This document shows, piece after piece, positions 6,761-16,285 of a stretch of DNA of 56,963 nucleotides; positions within the stretch are counted from its first letter, which is position 1, and every line of letters starts with the position of its first letter. Origin of the DNA: Muribaculaceae bacterium (lineage in GTDB: Bacteria > Bacteroidota > Bacteroidia > Bacteroidales > Muribaculaceae); assembly GCA_022509065.1 (NCBI GenBank), contig JAFLTY010000012.1, positions 1 through 56,963 on the forward strand, in the 5' to 3' direction. Both the position numbers and the translations under genes were made by a program. Under the pieces are notes generated by a model. It was not told where the DNA came from, did not search any database, and saw only the letters and a program-made list of their open reading frames with translations.

Positions 6761-9607
6761 ATGGAAAAACACACGCTCATATATAAAGGAAAAGAAAAAA
6801 ATAGAGATAAAGATATTGTAGTAGAGAAGTCGAGGGTGCACAATCTTCGCGATGTTTCAGTGAGTCTGCCCAGAAACAAACTCATTGTGGCTACCGGGCT
6901 ATCAGGGTCTGGAAAATCCTCCTTAGCCTTCGATACACTTTATGCCGAAGGTCAGAGACGCTATGTTGAAAGTCTAAGTGCCTATGCGCGCCAGTTTTTG
7001 GGAAGATTGCAAAAGCCCGACTGCGACAAAATATCCGGAATACCTCCGGCTATCGCGATCGAGCAAAAGGTGAACACGCGCAATCCCAGGTCGACTGTCG
7101 GAACATCGACCGAAATATATGATTATATGCGATTGCTTTATGGCCGGATAGGAAAGACCATTTCTCCGGTGACCGGACTTGAAGTGAAGCATAACGATGT
7201 GGAAGACGTTATTGGCACTATTATGGCTTATCCTGAAGACACACGTGTAGCCATCGGTGCTCCAATCCGTCTCATTGACGGTAGAACTCTCGAAACGCAG
7301 CTCGAAATATACTCGAAAGCCGGCTATTCAAGGGTAATAGGTTCAGACGGAACTATTACTGCTATTGAGGATGTGTTAGATCACCTTAAAACCGACAATA
7401 AAAAGACAAAGTGTACAGATGATTTTCTTTTGTTGATAGACCGCACTGTTATTTCAAGTGATAAAGACGAGATTTCGCGAATTTCCGAGTCAATAGAAAC
7501 TGCCTTTTTCGAGGGCCAAGACAATGTCGAAGTACTTGTATTTAAGAATGATGGTGAAATTGTCCGTCATCAATTCTCGAAGCGTTTTGAATCTGATGGC
7601 ATTACTTTTATGGTGCCAAACGAACAGATGTTTAATTTCAATAATCCTTACGGTGCTTGTCCCACCTGCGAGGGATTCGGGAAAACAGTAGGTATAGCCC
7701 CGGATCTTGTTATCCCAAACCCGGAGTTATCCGTCTATGAAGGTGCAGTAGCTTGTTGGAAGGGAGAAAAGATGACACAGTGGAAAAATGACTTTGTGCG
7801 CATTGCTCCCCGATATAATTTCCCCATTCATCGCCCATATAAGAATCTGACTGATGAAGAGAAACATTTGCTTTGGCATGGAAATGCCGAGTTTCCGGGC
7901 ATATACGGTTTTTTCAGATGGATAGAGACCCAACAGCACAAAATTCAATACCGTATAATGTTGGCACGATACCGTGGCAAGACAGTTTGCCCGGAATGTC
8001 ATGGAGCAAGATTGCGCAAAGAAGCCTCCTATGTTAAGGTAGCAGGTCGTTCTATTACGGAACTGGTGACTATGCCTGTAGAATCGCTGTATCAGTGGTT
8101 TAAGACTATTGAGCTTAATGATCAAGAAAAAAAGATTGCCAGCCGATTACTTGTTGAGATTATTAACAGATTGGGTTTTCTGGTTAATGTGGGTCTTGGT
8201 TACCTTACCCTGGATCGTTTGAGTAATTCATTATCCGGAGGAGAAAGCCAACGTATCAATCTGGCTACCTCTCTGGGAAGCAGCCTGGTAGGTTCGTTAT
8301 ATATCTTAGATGAGCCTTCTATTGGACTTCACTCGCGTGATACCGAGCGACTTATTGGTGTGCTCCGTGACTTGCAGAAGTTAGGCAATACTGTCCTTGT
8401 AGTGGAACATGACGAAGATATTATGCGTTCGGCAGACTATATTATAGATGTTGGACCCGAGGCGGGAGTGAATGGAGGAAGAATCGTTTATGAAGGCGAG
8501 CCTGAAGGGTTGAAATCGGCTAATGAGTCATATACCATGAAATATCTGAATGGCAGTCTTTCCATCCCAGTCCCCAAACGCCGACGCAAATCAAATTCAT
8601 TTATAGAAATAAAAGGAGCTTACGAAAACAATCTCAAAAACTTAGATGTGCGTTTTCCGCTCAATGTCTTGACAGCAGTGACCGGAGTTAGTGGTTCGGG
8701 TAAGTCTACTCTTGTGCGTGACATTTTGTATAGGGCTATGGTGCGTCAGATTGAAGGTATCGGTGATGCTCCCGGTAAGTTCGCAGGTTTGTCCGGCGAT
8801 TACAAACACATTGGAGCCATTGAGTTTGTCGACCAAAATCCGATTGGTAAATCCACTCGTTCTAATCCTGCAACATATCTTAAAGCTTACGACGAGATAA
8901 GATACTTATTCGCCGACCAACAGGTCTCAAAACAAATGGGCTTTACTCCTACTCATTTCTCTTTTAATACCGAGGGTGGACGCTGCGAAGAGTGTAAAGG
9001 AGAAGGAACTATTACAATAGAAATGCAATTCATGAGTGACATTACCGTGGAATGCGAGGAATGTCATGGACAGCGCTTCAAGAAAGAAATTCTGGAAGTA
9101 AAATACAAAGGTAAAAATATCAATGACGTACTTAATATGTCGGTTGACGAAGCGATAGAGTTTTTCGGTTCATCATCGGGCAGTACAGAAAAACGCATTG
9201 TGGAGCGGTTACGTCCTCTTGCCGATGTTGGTCTCGGTTATATTAAGTTAGGTCAATCTTCGGCCACCCTTTCCGGTGGTGAAAATCAACGTGTCAAATT
9301 AGCTTACTTCCTGTCGCGTGAAAAAATAAGCCATACGCTCTTTATTTTTGACGAGCCTACAACCGGCTTACATTTTCATGACATCAACAAATTGATGGAG
9401 TCAATCAATCGACTTATTGACAATGGACACTCTGTTATCTTAATCGAGCATAATCTTGATGTCATAAAATGCGCCGACCATGTTATAGATATTGGCCCCG
9501 AGGGAGGAGATAAAGGCGGAGAAATAGTGGCTATAGGTACACCTGAGCAGATTGCCGAATCTTCAAATAGCTATACCGGTAAATATCTAAAAGCCAAACT
9601 AAGATAA
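6761..9607 (+). CDS. uvrA: UvrA excinuclease ABC subunit A paralogue
   Basis: A 948-residue protein with two ABC ATPase halves. The first Walker A GLSGSGKSS is at 46-54, the first signature LSGGESQR at about 492 and the second Walker A GVSGSGKST at about 643, with a second signature LSGGENQR at about 838. Zinc-binding pairs are CPTC (about 300), CPEC (about 410), CEEC (about 742) and CEEC (about 765). UvrA dimers scan for bulky DNA lesions and load UvrB. Bacteroidetes often encode two full-length UvrA proteins. The spellings QKPDCDKISGIPPAIAIEQK and GRIGKTISPVTG look to me more like the second copy than the canonical one, but that is a memory-based judgement. It converges on priA with a 4-base gap. 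Confidence 0.93.
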   Translation: MEKHTLIYKGKEKNRDKDIVVEKSRVHNLRDVSVSLPRNKLIVATGLSGSGKSSLAFDTLYAEGQRRYVESLSAYARQFLGRLQKPDCDKISGIPPAIAIEQKVNTRNPRSTVGTSTEIYDYMRLLYGRIGKTISPVTGLEVKHNDVEDVIGTIMAYPEDTRVAIGAPIRLIDGRTLETQLEIYSKAGYSRVIGSDGTITAIEDVLDHLKTDNKKTKCTDDFLLLIDRTVISSDKDEISRISESIETAFFEGQDNVEVLVFKNDGEIVRHQFSKRFESDGITFMVPNEQMFNFNNPYGACPTCEGFGKTVGIAPDLVIPNPELSVYEGAVACWKGEKMTQWKNDFVRIAPRYNFPIHRPYKNLTDEEKHLLWHGNAEFPGIYGFFRWIETQQHKIQYRIMLARYRGKTVCPECHGARLRKEASYVKVAGRSITELVTMPVESLYQWFKTIELNDQEKKIASRLLVEIINRLGFLVNVGLGYLTLDRLSNSLSGGESQRINLATSLGSSLVGSLYILDEPSIGLHSRDTERLIGVLRDLQKLGNTVLVVEHDEDIMRSADYIIDVGPEAGVNGGRIVYEGEPEGLKSANESYTMKYLNGSLSIPVPKRRRKSNSFIEIKGAYENNLKNLDVRFPLNVLTAVTGVSGSGKSTLVRDILYRAMVRQIEGIGDAPGKFAGLSGDYKHIGAIEFVDQNPIGKSTRSNPATYLKAYDEIRYLFADQQVSKQMGFTPTHFSFNTEGGRCEECKGEGTITIEMQFMSDITVECEECHGQRFKKEILEVKYKGKNINDVLNMSVDEAIEFFGSSSGSTEKRIVERLRPLADVGLGYIKLGQSSATLSGGENQRVKLAYFLSREKISHTLFIFDEPTTGLHFHDINKLMESINRLIDNGHSVILIEHNLDVIKCADHVIDIGPEGGDKGGEIVAIGTPEQIAESSNSYTGKYLKAKLR

Positions 9608-9611
9608 ATTA

Positions 9612-12074
9612 TCACATCGGGTCAACATCAAAATAGATATCGACAGCTCGGAAGTCTTTGATTGAACGTAATTTGTCAACGGTGTCGGTAAGAATCTGCT
9701 TTATCTGAGAAAGGGATACACCTGTCTCGATTTTAACCATGATGCGCCGTATATACATGTTTTTTATGCGGTTGACTGGGGGTTCATGAGGCCCGAGAAC
9801 ACGGTTGCCAAGTTGCGCTGTCAGTTGTTTCATAAGAGCTTCCGATGCTTGTTGGCAAATGTTGGCTTCCCTATGTCTGACAAATATATAGATAATACGG
9901 ATAAACGGCGGATAAGCGAAAGCCTCGCGCTCTTTCAATTCAGTTTCATAAAAACCATAATAATCATGGTTTAGCACCTGTTGTATGATGGGATGGTCAG
10001 GTTGTCTGGTCTGAACAATGACTTTGCCCGATTCCGACCTACGTCCGGCTCGTCCGGCCACTTGTTCAAGCATGTTAAAAGCTCTTTCAGCAGCGCGAAA
10101 ATCCGGATAATTGATTATAAGGTCAGCGTTCAACACCACTACGGTAGAGACATCTCCGAAATCCAATCCCTTGGTTACCATCTGAGTGCCAACCAGAATG
10201 TCCGCTTTGTGATTTGAGAAATCGTCTATAATCGTCGCGTAATTTTCTTTGTTTCGGGTTGTGTCAAGATCCATTCTGAGTACCTTCGCTTTAGGGAAGT
10301 TTTCAGATATATCATCTTCTATTCGCTCTGTTCCGAAACCAACTACTTCTAACGTGGGCTGATGACACACAGGGCAGGTGGTAGGAAGAGCATATTCTTT
10401 CCCACAGTAATGGCACACTAAACGGTTAATACGTTTATGATAACTCAATGAAACATCACAATCGGTGCATCGTGGAATATATTCGCACATTTTGCAACGA
10501 GCGATAGGAGAGAAGCCTCGGCGGTTGTGAAATATTATGGTCTGTTCTTTCTTTCCCAGTGCGTCATCTATTGCTGCTACAGTCGGTTCAGCAAGCGATT
10601 GCACCGTACCCCCTTGAAGATATGACTTTGAAAGGTCGACGATCTTCATTTCCGGAAGTTGCACGTCGCCGTACCGTACGGAAAGTGTCACCAACCCGTA
10701 ACGTCCGTTTGCTGCTTTCCAATACGTCTCTACTGACGGTGTCGCACTACACAACAAAGTTTTTGCGCCATGCAGACGGCTTAGAACAGTCGCCACATCA
10801 CGTGCGTTGTAGCGCGGTGCCGGATCAAATTGTTTGTAGCTTTGCTCATGTTCTTCGTCAACGATAACCAAGCCTAATTGTGCGAACGGTAAAAATACCG
10901 CTGAACGAGCTCCAATCACCACCAAAGGTCTGTTGGTGTTAAGCATCGTTTTCCATACCTCTACACGTTGTGCATCTGAGAATCGGGAATGGTAAACCAA
11001 TACTTTTTCGCCAAAAACATCCTGAATTCTTCCCGTCAGTTGAGTTGTCAAGGCTATCTCAGGCACTAATAGGAGAACCTGTTTGTTTTGATGCAGAATG
11101 AAGTCAATCAGATGGATGTATATTTCTGTTTTGCCTGATGATGTAACGCCATGCAATAATACGACTGGATGTTGACCGAAAAGATGATGAATGCTTTTAA
11201 GAGCCGTGGATTGTGCATCGGAAAGCTCAGGTAAAGGTTTAACCGGTTTGGGAGTCCATTGAAAACGTGATATGGTTCGGTTCTCTACTCGTATATATCC
11301 TTTTTTTACAAAACTTTTGATTATTGAGGTGTCAAAATATTCCTCTTCGTCAACGGCGGAACGCGGAACCTCTTTTAGTGGGGCAACTGGGTTTGTGAAG
11401 TTGCTCAGTTGAATTAGTTTCATCAACAAGCGCTGATGGCGGGTACTCCGCATACACGAAAAAGCTGCGCTGATGGCTTTGTCGTTGTTTCGTTCTATCG
11501 TAATCAGATAAAACTGTTCTTGTTTGGGACGGAAACGCTCAGTCAATTTTTCACGAACTGTGATTGCCCCCATGTCAATAAGTTCATATACCGTTGACAT
11601 GACACCAGAAAGGCCCTCTTTCTCAAGTTCTTTGACAGAAATCTTTTCTTTAGTTTTAACAACACCCCAAAGAGTTGCTTGTTTAGCGGTTAAATCGGTC
11701 TCGTTATCGGGATTAAAGTCAGGGCGAATCTCTATTATGGTTTCCGATTCTATTTTCAGCCCCGAGGGCAACGCTGCTTTAAGCACATCGCCGATAGGAC
11801 ACATATAATACTCCGCAATCCACTCCCACAGCGAAAGTTGAGGACGTCGTAAAATAGGCTCCGTGTCAGGGCACCAGGCAATTTCTTTTAATTCATACTG
11901 TCCTTTGAAATTATCCGTGATGTTAACGACTACCCCCGTATAATATTTTCGGCTTCCAAAAGGTACTACCACACGATACATCAATCCGACTCTATCCTTC
12001 ATTGAATCAGGTATGATGTAAGTAAAAGTTGCCGGTATCGGTACCGGTACTATGACTTCGGCATAAATAGCCAT
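9612..12074 (-). CDS. priA: Primosomal replication restart helicase PriA (N')
   Basis: An 820-residue superfamily 2 helicase that recognises stalled forks and reloads the replisome. An N-terminal 3'-DNA-binding domain (opening YAEVIVPVPIPATFTYIIP) is followed by the helicase core, with Walker A GVTSSGKTE at about 308 and Walker B DEEH at about 403. The insert carries eight cysteines in four CxxC-like pairs (about 528-568: CKMC, CTDC, CHYC, CPVC), the zinc module for primosome assembly. Helicase motif V/VI is seen as VGTQMVTKGLDF and QVAGRAGRR. Length is normal for Bacteroidetes. It is the last gene of the rpoD-to-priA run, 16 bases after rpiB. Confidence 0.97.
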   Translation of the reverse strand: MAIYAEVIVPVPIPATFTYIIPDSMKDRVGLMYRVVVPFGSRKYYTGVVVNITDNFKGQYELKEIAWCPDTEPILRRPQLSLWEWIAEYYMCPIGDVLKAALPSGLKIESETIIEIRPDFNPDNETDLTAKQATLWGVVKTKEKISVKELEKEGLSGVMSTVYELIDMGAITVREKLTERFRPKQEQFYLITIERNNDKAISAAFSCMRSTRHQRLLMKLIQLSNFTNPVAPLKEVPRSAVDEEEYFDTSIIKSFVKKGYIRVENRTISRFQWTPKPVKPLPELSDAQSTALKSIHHLFGQHPVVLLHGVTSSGKTEIYIHLIDFILHQNKQVLLLVPEIALTTQLTGRIQDVFGEKVLVYHSRFSDAQRVEVWKTMLNTNRPLVVIGARSAVFLPFAQLGLVIVDEEHEQSYKQFDPAPRYNARDVATVLSRLHGAKTLLCSATPSVETYWKAANGRYGLVTLSVRYGDVQLPEMKIVDLSKSYLQGGTVQSLAEPTVAAIDDALGKKEQTIIFHNRRGFSPIARCKMCEYIPRCTDCDVSLSYHKRINRLVCHYCGKEYALPTTCPVCHQPTLEVVGFGTERIEDDISENFPKAKVLRMDLDTTRNKENYATIIDDFSNHKADILVGTQMVTKGLDFGDVSTVVVLNADLIINYPDFRAAERAFNMLEQVAGRAGRRSESGKVIVQTRQPDHPIIQQVLNHDYYGFYETELKEREAFAYPPFIRIIYIFVRHREANICQQASEALMKQLTAQLGNRVLGPHEPPVNRIKNMYIRRIMVKIETGVSLSQIKQILTDTVDKLRSIKDFRAVDIYFDVDPM

Positions 12075-12090
12075 GTGGTAGCGGATGGTG

Positions 12091-12543
12091 TTATTGCACA
12101 GGAATCTTTTCTATGCGTCGCTGATGTCGTCCTCCTTCAAATGGAGTGCGCAGAAATTCATCCAAAATAGCGATAGCTTTTTCCGGCGCGATGAAACGTG
12201 CAGGCAATACAAGTATGTTGGCATCGTTGTGTGCTCGAGCCAAACGCGCCAACTCCACATCCCAGCAGAGCGCGGCACGGACATCCCGATGATGATTAAG
12301 GGTCATTGCTATACCGTTGCCGCTTCCGCACATTGCAATTGCCGGGTAAACTTCACCTTTTTCTATGGCTGTGCCGCAGGGATGTGCGTAATCTGCATAG
12401 TCGCACGATTCGGAGCTATAGGTGCCGAAATCATGATACGGTATATCCAAACTTTCAAAATATCCTTTGATTATTTCCTTTAACTCATAGCCGGCATGGT
12501 CGCTGCATAATCCGACAGCGAGACCGTTTTTTAATATAGTCAT
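12091..12543 (-). CDS. rpiB: Ribose-5-phosphate isomerase B
   Basis: A 150-residue RpiB/LacA/LacB-family isomerase interconverting ribose 5-phosphate and ribulose 5-phosphate in the pentose phosphate pathway. The N-terminal motif GLCSDHAGYELKE carries the substrate aspartate and histidine. CGSGNGIAM contains the catalytic cysteine, and HNDANILVLPARF is a further family block. Ribose 5-phosphate is the substrate of Prs, encoded at 16286-17230 in the same gene run. The ATG at 12543 is 5 bases after the nspC stop, so the two are co-transcribed. Confidence 0.95.
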   Translation of the reverse strand: MTILKNGLAVGLCSDHAGYELKEIIKGYFESLDIPYHDFGTYSSESCDYADYAHPCGTAIEKGEVYPAIAMCGSGNGIAMTLNHHRDVRAALCWDVELARLARAHNDANILVLPARFIAPEKAIAILDEFLRTPFEGGRHQRRIEKIPVQ

Positions 12544-12548
12544 GCTTT

Positions 12549-13700
12549 TTAACTCATTCGTGATTTATAATCTTCATAATCGAATTGTCTCAGATAGGAA
12601 CATTCTCCGTCGCTTTTGCAAAAAACTATGGCAGGATGACTGATACCGTTAAACATGTTCGTTTTAACTGTAGTATAGTGATTCATGTCCTCCAAAGTGA
12701 GCCTGTCGCCGATTTTTAAAGGTTGCTCAAATATCCAGTCGCCCATGTAGTCTCCGCTCAGACATGAATTTCCTCCAAGACGATAAATATAACCTGTACC
12801 TGTGTTCTCATTCAGACTCTCGGTTATAGCAGGTTTGTATGGCATTTCGAGGGTGTCAGGCATGTGGCATGCAAATGAAACATCCATAATTGCTGTCGCT
12901 ACACCGTCGTTATTGACGATATCTACAACACTGCTGATAAGATCTCCGGTGCGCCATGTAAAGGCACTCCCCGGTTCGAGGATGATCTCGAGGTTGGGAT
13001 ATCTCGACTTAAAGTCGCGTAATATTTTGACCAGATGGTCAGTATCATAGTCCTGCCGGGTCATTATATGACCTCCACCCATATTTACCCATTTGAGTTG
13101 CGGAAGAAGGTGCCCGAATTGATTTTCGAAAGAGACGAGTACTTTTTCCAGATCGTAGGAGGAAGATTCGCACAACGCGTGAAAATGTAAACCTTCTATT
13201 CCTTCCGGAACTCCATCAGCGAGTTCTGAGGCAGATGCCCCGAAACGACTGCCGGGAAGAGCGGGGTTGTAAAGGTCGGTGGTAATGACCGAGCACCTTG
13301 GATTTACTCGCAAGCCGGGAGATACATGCCGTCCCGATGTGCAGTTATATTGTTCCACTTTATCCTTAAAACGATACCATTGCGATAAGGTGTTGAATGT
13401 GATATGAGTGCTTCCCTCAATATATTCGTCTATAGTATTTTCGGTATAAGCTGGACTGTAAGAATAAATCTCGTTGGTGAGATACTCTCGCCCAAGCCTT
13501 AGTTCGTTCAGCGAACTGGCAGTACAAGCTACATTATATTCTTTAAAGATGTCGAAGGTTTTCCAAAGAGCATTGGCTTTGAAAGCCATAATGATTTTTA
13601 CCTGAGCGCGTTTGGCCACATCGGTGATCAACTGCAGGTTGTGGCGAAGTTTGTCTTCGTAGACAATATAAAAAGGGGTTGGAATTTCTGTAATTTTCAT
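12549..13700 (-). CDS. nspC: Carboxynorspermidine/carboxyspermidine decarboxylase NspC
   Basis: A 383-residue fold III PLP decarboxylase. It removes CO2 from carboxyspermidine (or carboxynorspermidine) to form the triamine, the last step of the polyamine route used by many gut Bacteroidetes. The N-terminus TPFYIVYEDKLRHNL is typical of NspC. The PLP lysine is in MAFKANALWKT (K41). The specificity and cofactor regions show LHFHALCESSSYDLE, NMGGGH and EPGSAFTWRTG. I start at the ATG at 13700, one base after the uvrD stop; three further codons upstream begin with TTG. It complements SpeA at 3721-5619. The partner carboxyspermidine dehydrogenase and the agmatine-processing enzymes are not in this window. 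Confidence 0.94.
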   Translation of the reverse strand: MKITEIPTPFYIVYEDKLRHNLQLITDVAKRAQVKIIMAFKANALWKTFDIFKEYNVACTASSLNELRLGREYLTNEIYSYSPAYTENTIDEYIEGSTHITFNTLSQWYRFKDKVEQYNCTSGRHVSPGLRVNPRCSVITTDLYNPALPGSRFGASASELADGVPEGIEGLHFHALCESSSYDLEKVLVSFENQFGHLLPQLKWVNMGGGHIMTRQDYDTDHLVKILRDFKSRYPNLEIILEPGSAFTWRTGDLISSVVDIVNNDGVATAIMDVSFACHMPDTLEMPYKPAITESLNENTGTGYIYRLGGNSCLSGDYMGDWIFEQPLKIGDRLTLEDMNHYTTVKTNMFNGISHPAIVFCKSDGECSYLRQFDYEDYKSRMS

Positions 13701-13701
13701 A

Positions 13702-16035
13702 TCAATCAATTATTGCAAAACGAGCGAATGATAACACAAGAGTTTTACGACCGTCGCTATCAAAGTCAACGGTAATTCGTGCGCCTCCCGGATGCTGTGC
13801 ATCGATTTGATGTATTATACCGTTTCCGAAACGACTATGGGCGATTCGCATGCCGATTTCAAGTTCTTCAGGCGAATGTTTTTCTGCAATAGCTCCGGAA
13901 GGCATTGTGATACGGTTCGGAACAGAAGCAGGTTTACTAATCGGATTAATATAAGCCTTTCCTTTTGAAGAGTCGCCCTTGTTACTTGTGCGGTTATACC
14001 GGTTTCCGGTAGGAAAAAGATTTGAAGAGTATAATGTTGTTCCGGGAGCAAGTCTAACAAAACTGGGGTCTATCTCCGTAAGAAACGGTGACGGCCCGTT
14101 CATCGAAGGAGCTCCGTTCATATATCGGGTATTGGCATACGAGAGCATACAAAATTTTTTGGCGCGTGTGATAGCCACATAAAGCAGACGTCGCTCTTCT
14201 TCGATTTCTTCAGGATTGGATTGACTCAACATTGAGGGCATCAGATTTTTTTCTACGCCCACCACAAATACATTATTGAACTCAAGACCTTTTGCTGCAT
14301 GAATAGTCATCAGGGTGACCGAACTCGAGTCGGTATCCGCGTTTTCATTCTTGTCAGCGTCTGTAGCGAGCGATATTTCAGTCATAAAGGTCGCCATTCC
14401 CGTCTCGTCCAGCAACCCCTGTTCTGTTTTGCCCTCTACGAACTGCATCGCATAGTTGCTCAATTCAACTATATTCTCATGTTTCGACACGTTTTCAGGT
14501 GTGGAATCCGAAGCATAATAAGTATCCAGCCCGGTTTTGCGAAGGATATAATCTACACCTTCCGAGGCATCGTGACCGCCGACGAAGTCGTATATGTCGT
14601 GAAGCATAGCGGCAAAATCATTGAGTCTCTTTTTTGTGGGAGCATTTACATCGAGGTTGTAAGAGCCCGGATTGGAAAGCACGGTGTACAAGCTCACATT
14701 AGCTAAAGTAGCGGCATTAGACACTTTTTGCAGGGTAGTGTCTCCTATTTTACGCGGAGGGAAATTGATGATACGTTTTATAGCCTCTTCATCGTTGGGA
14801 TTAAGGCTTAGTCGCAGATAAGCAACGACATCTTTAACCTCGCGACGTTGAAAAAATGACAGGCCTCCAAATATTCTATAGGGTATGCTACGTTTACGTA
14901 ATGATTCTTCAAGAATGCGACTCTGGCTGTTGGTGCGGTAAAGCACAGCGAAATCCTCATAACTGTCCCCGGTATTGGCTTTCACCATGGCTATACGAGC
15001 AGCCAACAAACCGGCCTCCTCATAATCGCTGTAACATTGGACTATCTCCAACGGATAGCCTTTTTCATTGTCAGAAAAAAGATGTTTAGGAATTTGAGCC
15101 TGGTTATGATAAATAAGCGACCCCGCGGCATTCACAATGTTTTGAGTCGAACGATAATTTTGTTCGAGTTTGAACATTTTCAGACCTTTGAACAGAGAAT
15201 TCATGCGCAAAATGTTGGCCAGATTGGCGCCACGGAATGAATATATGCTTTGGGCGTCATCGCCTACAACGCATATTCCGTTTGCGGCTCCGTTATGAGT
15301 AAGTAACCCTATTATAGTAGCCTGTGCATGGTTGGTGTCCTGATATTCGTCAACGAGTATATAACGGAAAAATTCCCTATAATGAGCGGCGATGTCAGGA
15401 TGTTCAAAAAGCAGTTTGTGTGTGTAATAGAGTAAATCGTCAAAATCCATTGCACCGGCGAGACGCAACCTGTCAGCATAAATTTTATATATATGCGCCA
15501 TGTGTGGTCGCCCGTTGATTTTGTCTCTTAAGATATTTGACTGTGTGGCCGCGTATTCCTCGGGCGAAACTAACGCGTTTTTTGCTTTAGAAATGGTTGC
15601 CGCTACAACGGAAGGCTTATAGACTTTGTCATCAAGATTAAGACTCTTGATTATGTTTTTAACCACATTTTTAGAGTCCTGTGCGTCATAGATTGTGAAA
15701 TTTGGCTGATATCCTATGACATCGGCGTGTCTTCGCAGTATTTTGGCAAATACTGAGTGAAAAGTGCCCATCCACAATTTGGAAGCCGTTGATACTCCAA
15801 GTTTAGCGCTCACTCTTTCCCGCATTTCGCGAGCGGCCTTATTTGTGAAAGTAAGCGCTAAAATTCGCCAAGGTTCATAGCCTTTTGCTAACAAATGTAT
15901 AATCTTGTATGTCAGGACACGAGTCTTTCCGGCACCTGCTCCGGCGATTACCAGTTCAGGGCCGTCGAGATATTCGACAGCTTCTCTTTGGACTGCATTT
16001 AGCTCATTCAGATATGTCGCACTCTGAATTGGCAT
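13702..16035 (-). CDS. pcrA: UvrD/PcrA-type ATP-dependent DNA helicase
   Basis: A 777-residue superfamily 1A 3'-5' helicase. It has the Q motif LNAVQREAV, Walker A GAGAGKT (about 32-38), DEYQDTNHAQ (about 229-238), motif IV QNYRSTQNIV, and motif VI YVAITRAKK. The C-terminal 40 residues (IGMRIAHSRFGNGIIHQID onwards) form the Tudor-like module by which PcrA and UvrD bind RNA polymerase. This points to roles in nucleotide excision repair and clearing of transcription or replication conflicts. Length is typical of PcrA. It starts 6 bases after the DUF4250 gene and nearly abuts nspC. Whether to call it UvrD or PcrA is a naming matter. Confidence 0.95.
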   Translation of the reverse strand: MPIQSATYLNELNAVQREAVEYLDGPELVIAGAGAGKTRVLTYKIIHLLAKGYEPWRILALTFTNKAAREMRERVSAKLGVSTASKLWMGTFHSVFAKILRRHADVIGYQPNFTIYDAQDSKNVVKNIIKSLNLDDKVYKPSVVAATISKAKNALVSPEEYAATQSNILRDKINGRPHMAHIYKIYADRLRLAGAMDFDDLLYYTHKLLFEHPDIAAHYREFFRYILVDEYQDTNHAQATIIGLLTHNGAANGICVVGDDAQSIYSFRGANLANILRMNSLFKGLKMFKLEQNYRSTQNIVNAAGSLIYHNQAQIPKHLFSDNEKGYPLEIVQCYSDYEEAGLLAARIAMVKANTGDSYEDFAVLYRTNSQSRILEESLRKRSIPYRIFGGLSFFQRREVKDVVAYLRLSLNPNDEEAIKRIINFPPRKIGDTTLQKVSNAATLANVSLYTVLSNPGSYNLDVNAPTKKRLNDFAAMLHDIYDFVGGHDASEGVDYILRKTGLDTYYASDSTPENVSKHENIVELSNYAMQFVEGKTEQGLLDETGMATFMTEISLATDADKNENADTDSSSVTLMTIHAAKGLEFNNVFVVGVEKNLMPSMLSQSNPEEIEEERRLLYVAITRAKKFCMLSYANTRYMNGAPSMNGPSPFLTEIDPSFVRLAPGTTLYSSNLFPTGNRYNRTSNKGDSSKGKAYINPISKPASVPNRITMPSGAIAEKHSPEELEIGMRIAHSRFGNGIIHQIDAQHPGGARITVDFDSDGRKTLVLSFARFAIID

Positions 16036-16041
16036 TGAACT

Positions 16042-16245
16042 TTAGCGATATTGATTGACAGATGGTATGTATTCGAATCCCGCTTCCTTGAGACGTTGGT
16101 TTAGTTCATCGGAATCCAGGTTCATGTCTTCACACAGTTGCTTTAAACCTTCGGGATACTTGTCACGCAACAAGGTGTTGACAACGCTCAAAAGCATTAT
16201 CGGATCAGTCGGTAATTGTGATTGAGATGAGCCTTGTTCGGTCAT
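16042..16245 (-). CDS. Small DUF4250-type protein
   Basis: A 67-residue acidic protein. The core LPTDPIMLLSVVNTLLRDKY followed by GLKQLCEDMNLDSDELNQRLKEAGFEYIPSVNQ matches my memory of the DUF4250 family: a short helical unit resembling an HTH (helix, short loop, helix), ending in an aromatic-rich tail. Function is unknown. It has no signal peptide or membrane segment and is presumably cytoplasmic. It sits between prs (40-base gap) and uvrD (6-base gap) in the same orientation, so it is co-transcribed with a DNA helicase, which says little about its own job. Confidence 0.78.
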   Translation of the reverse strand: MTEQGSSQSQLPTDPIMLLSVVNTLLRDKYPEGLKQLCEDMNLDSDELNQRLKEAGFEYIPSVNQYR

Positions 16246-16285
16246 TAGCTTTTAAATATTGGTCAAGGAGTATTGTCAACAGTTT

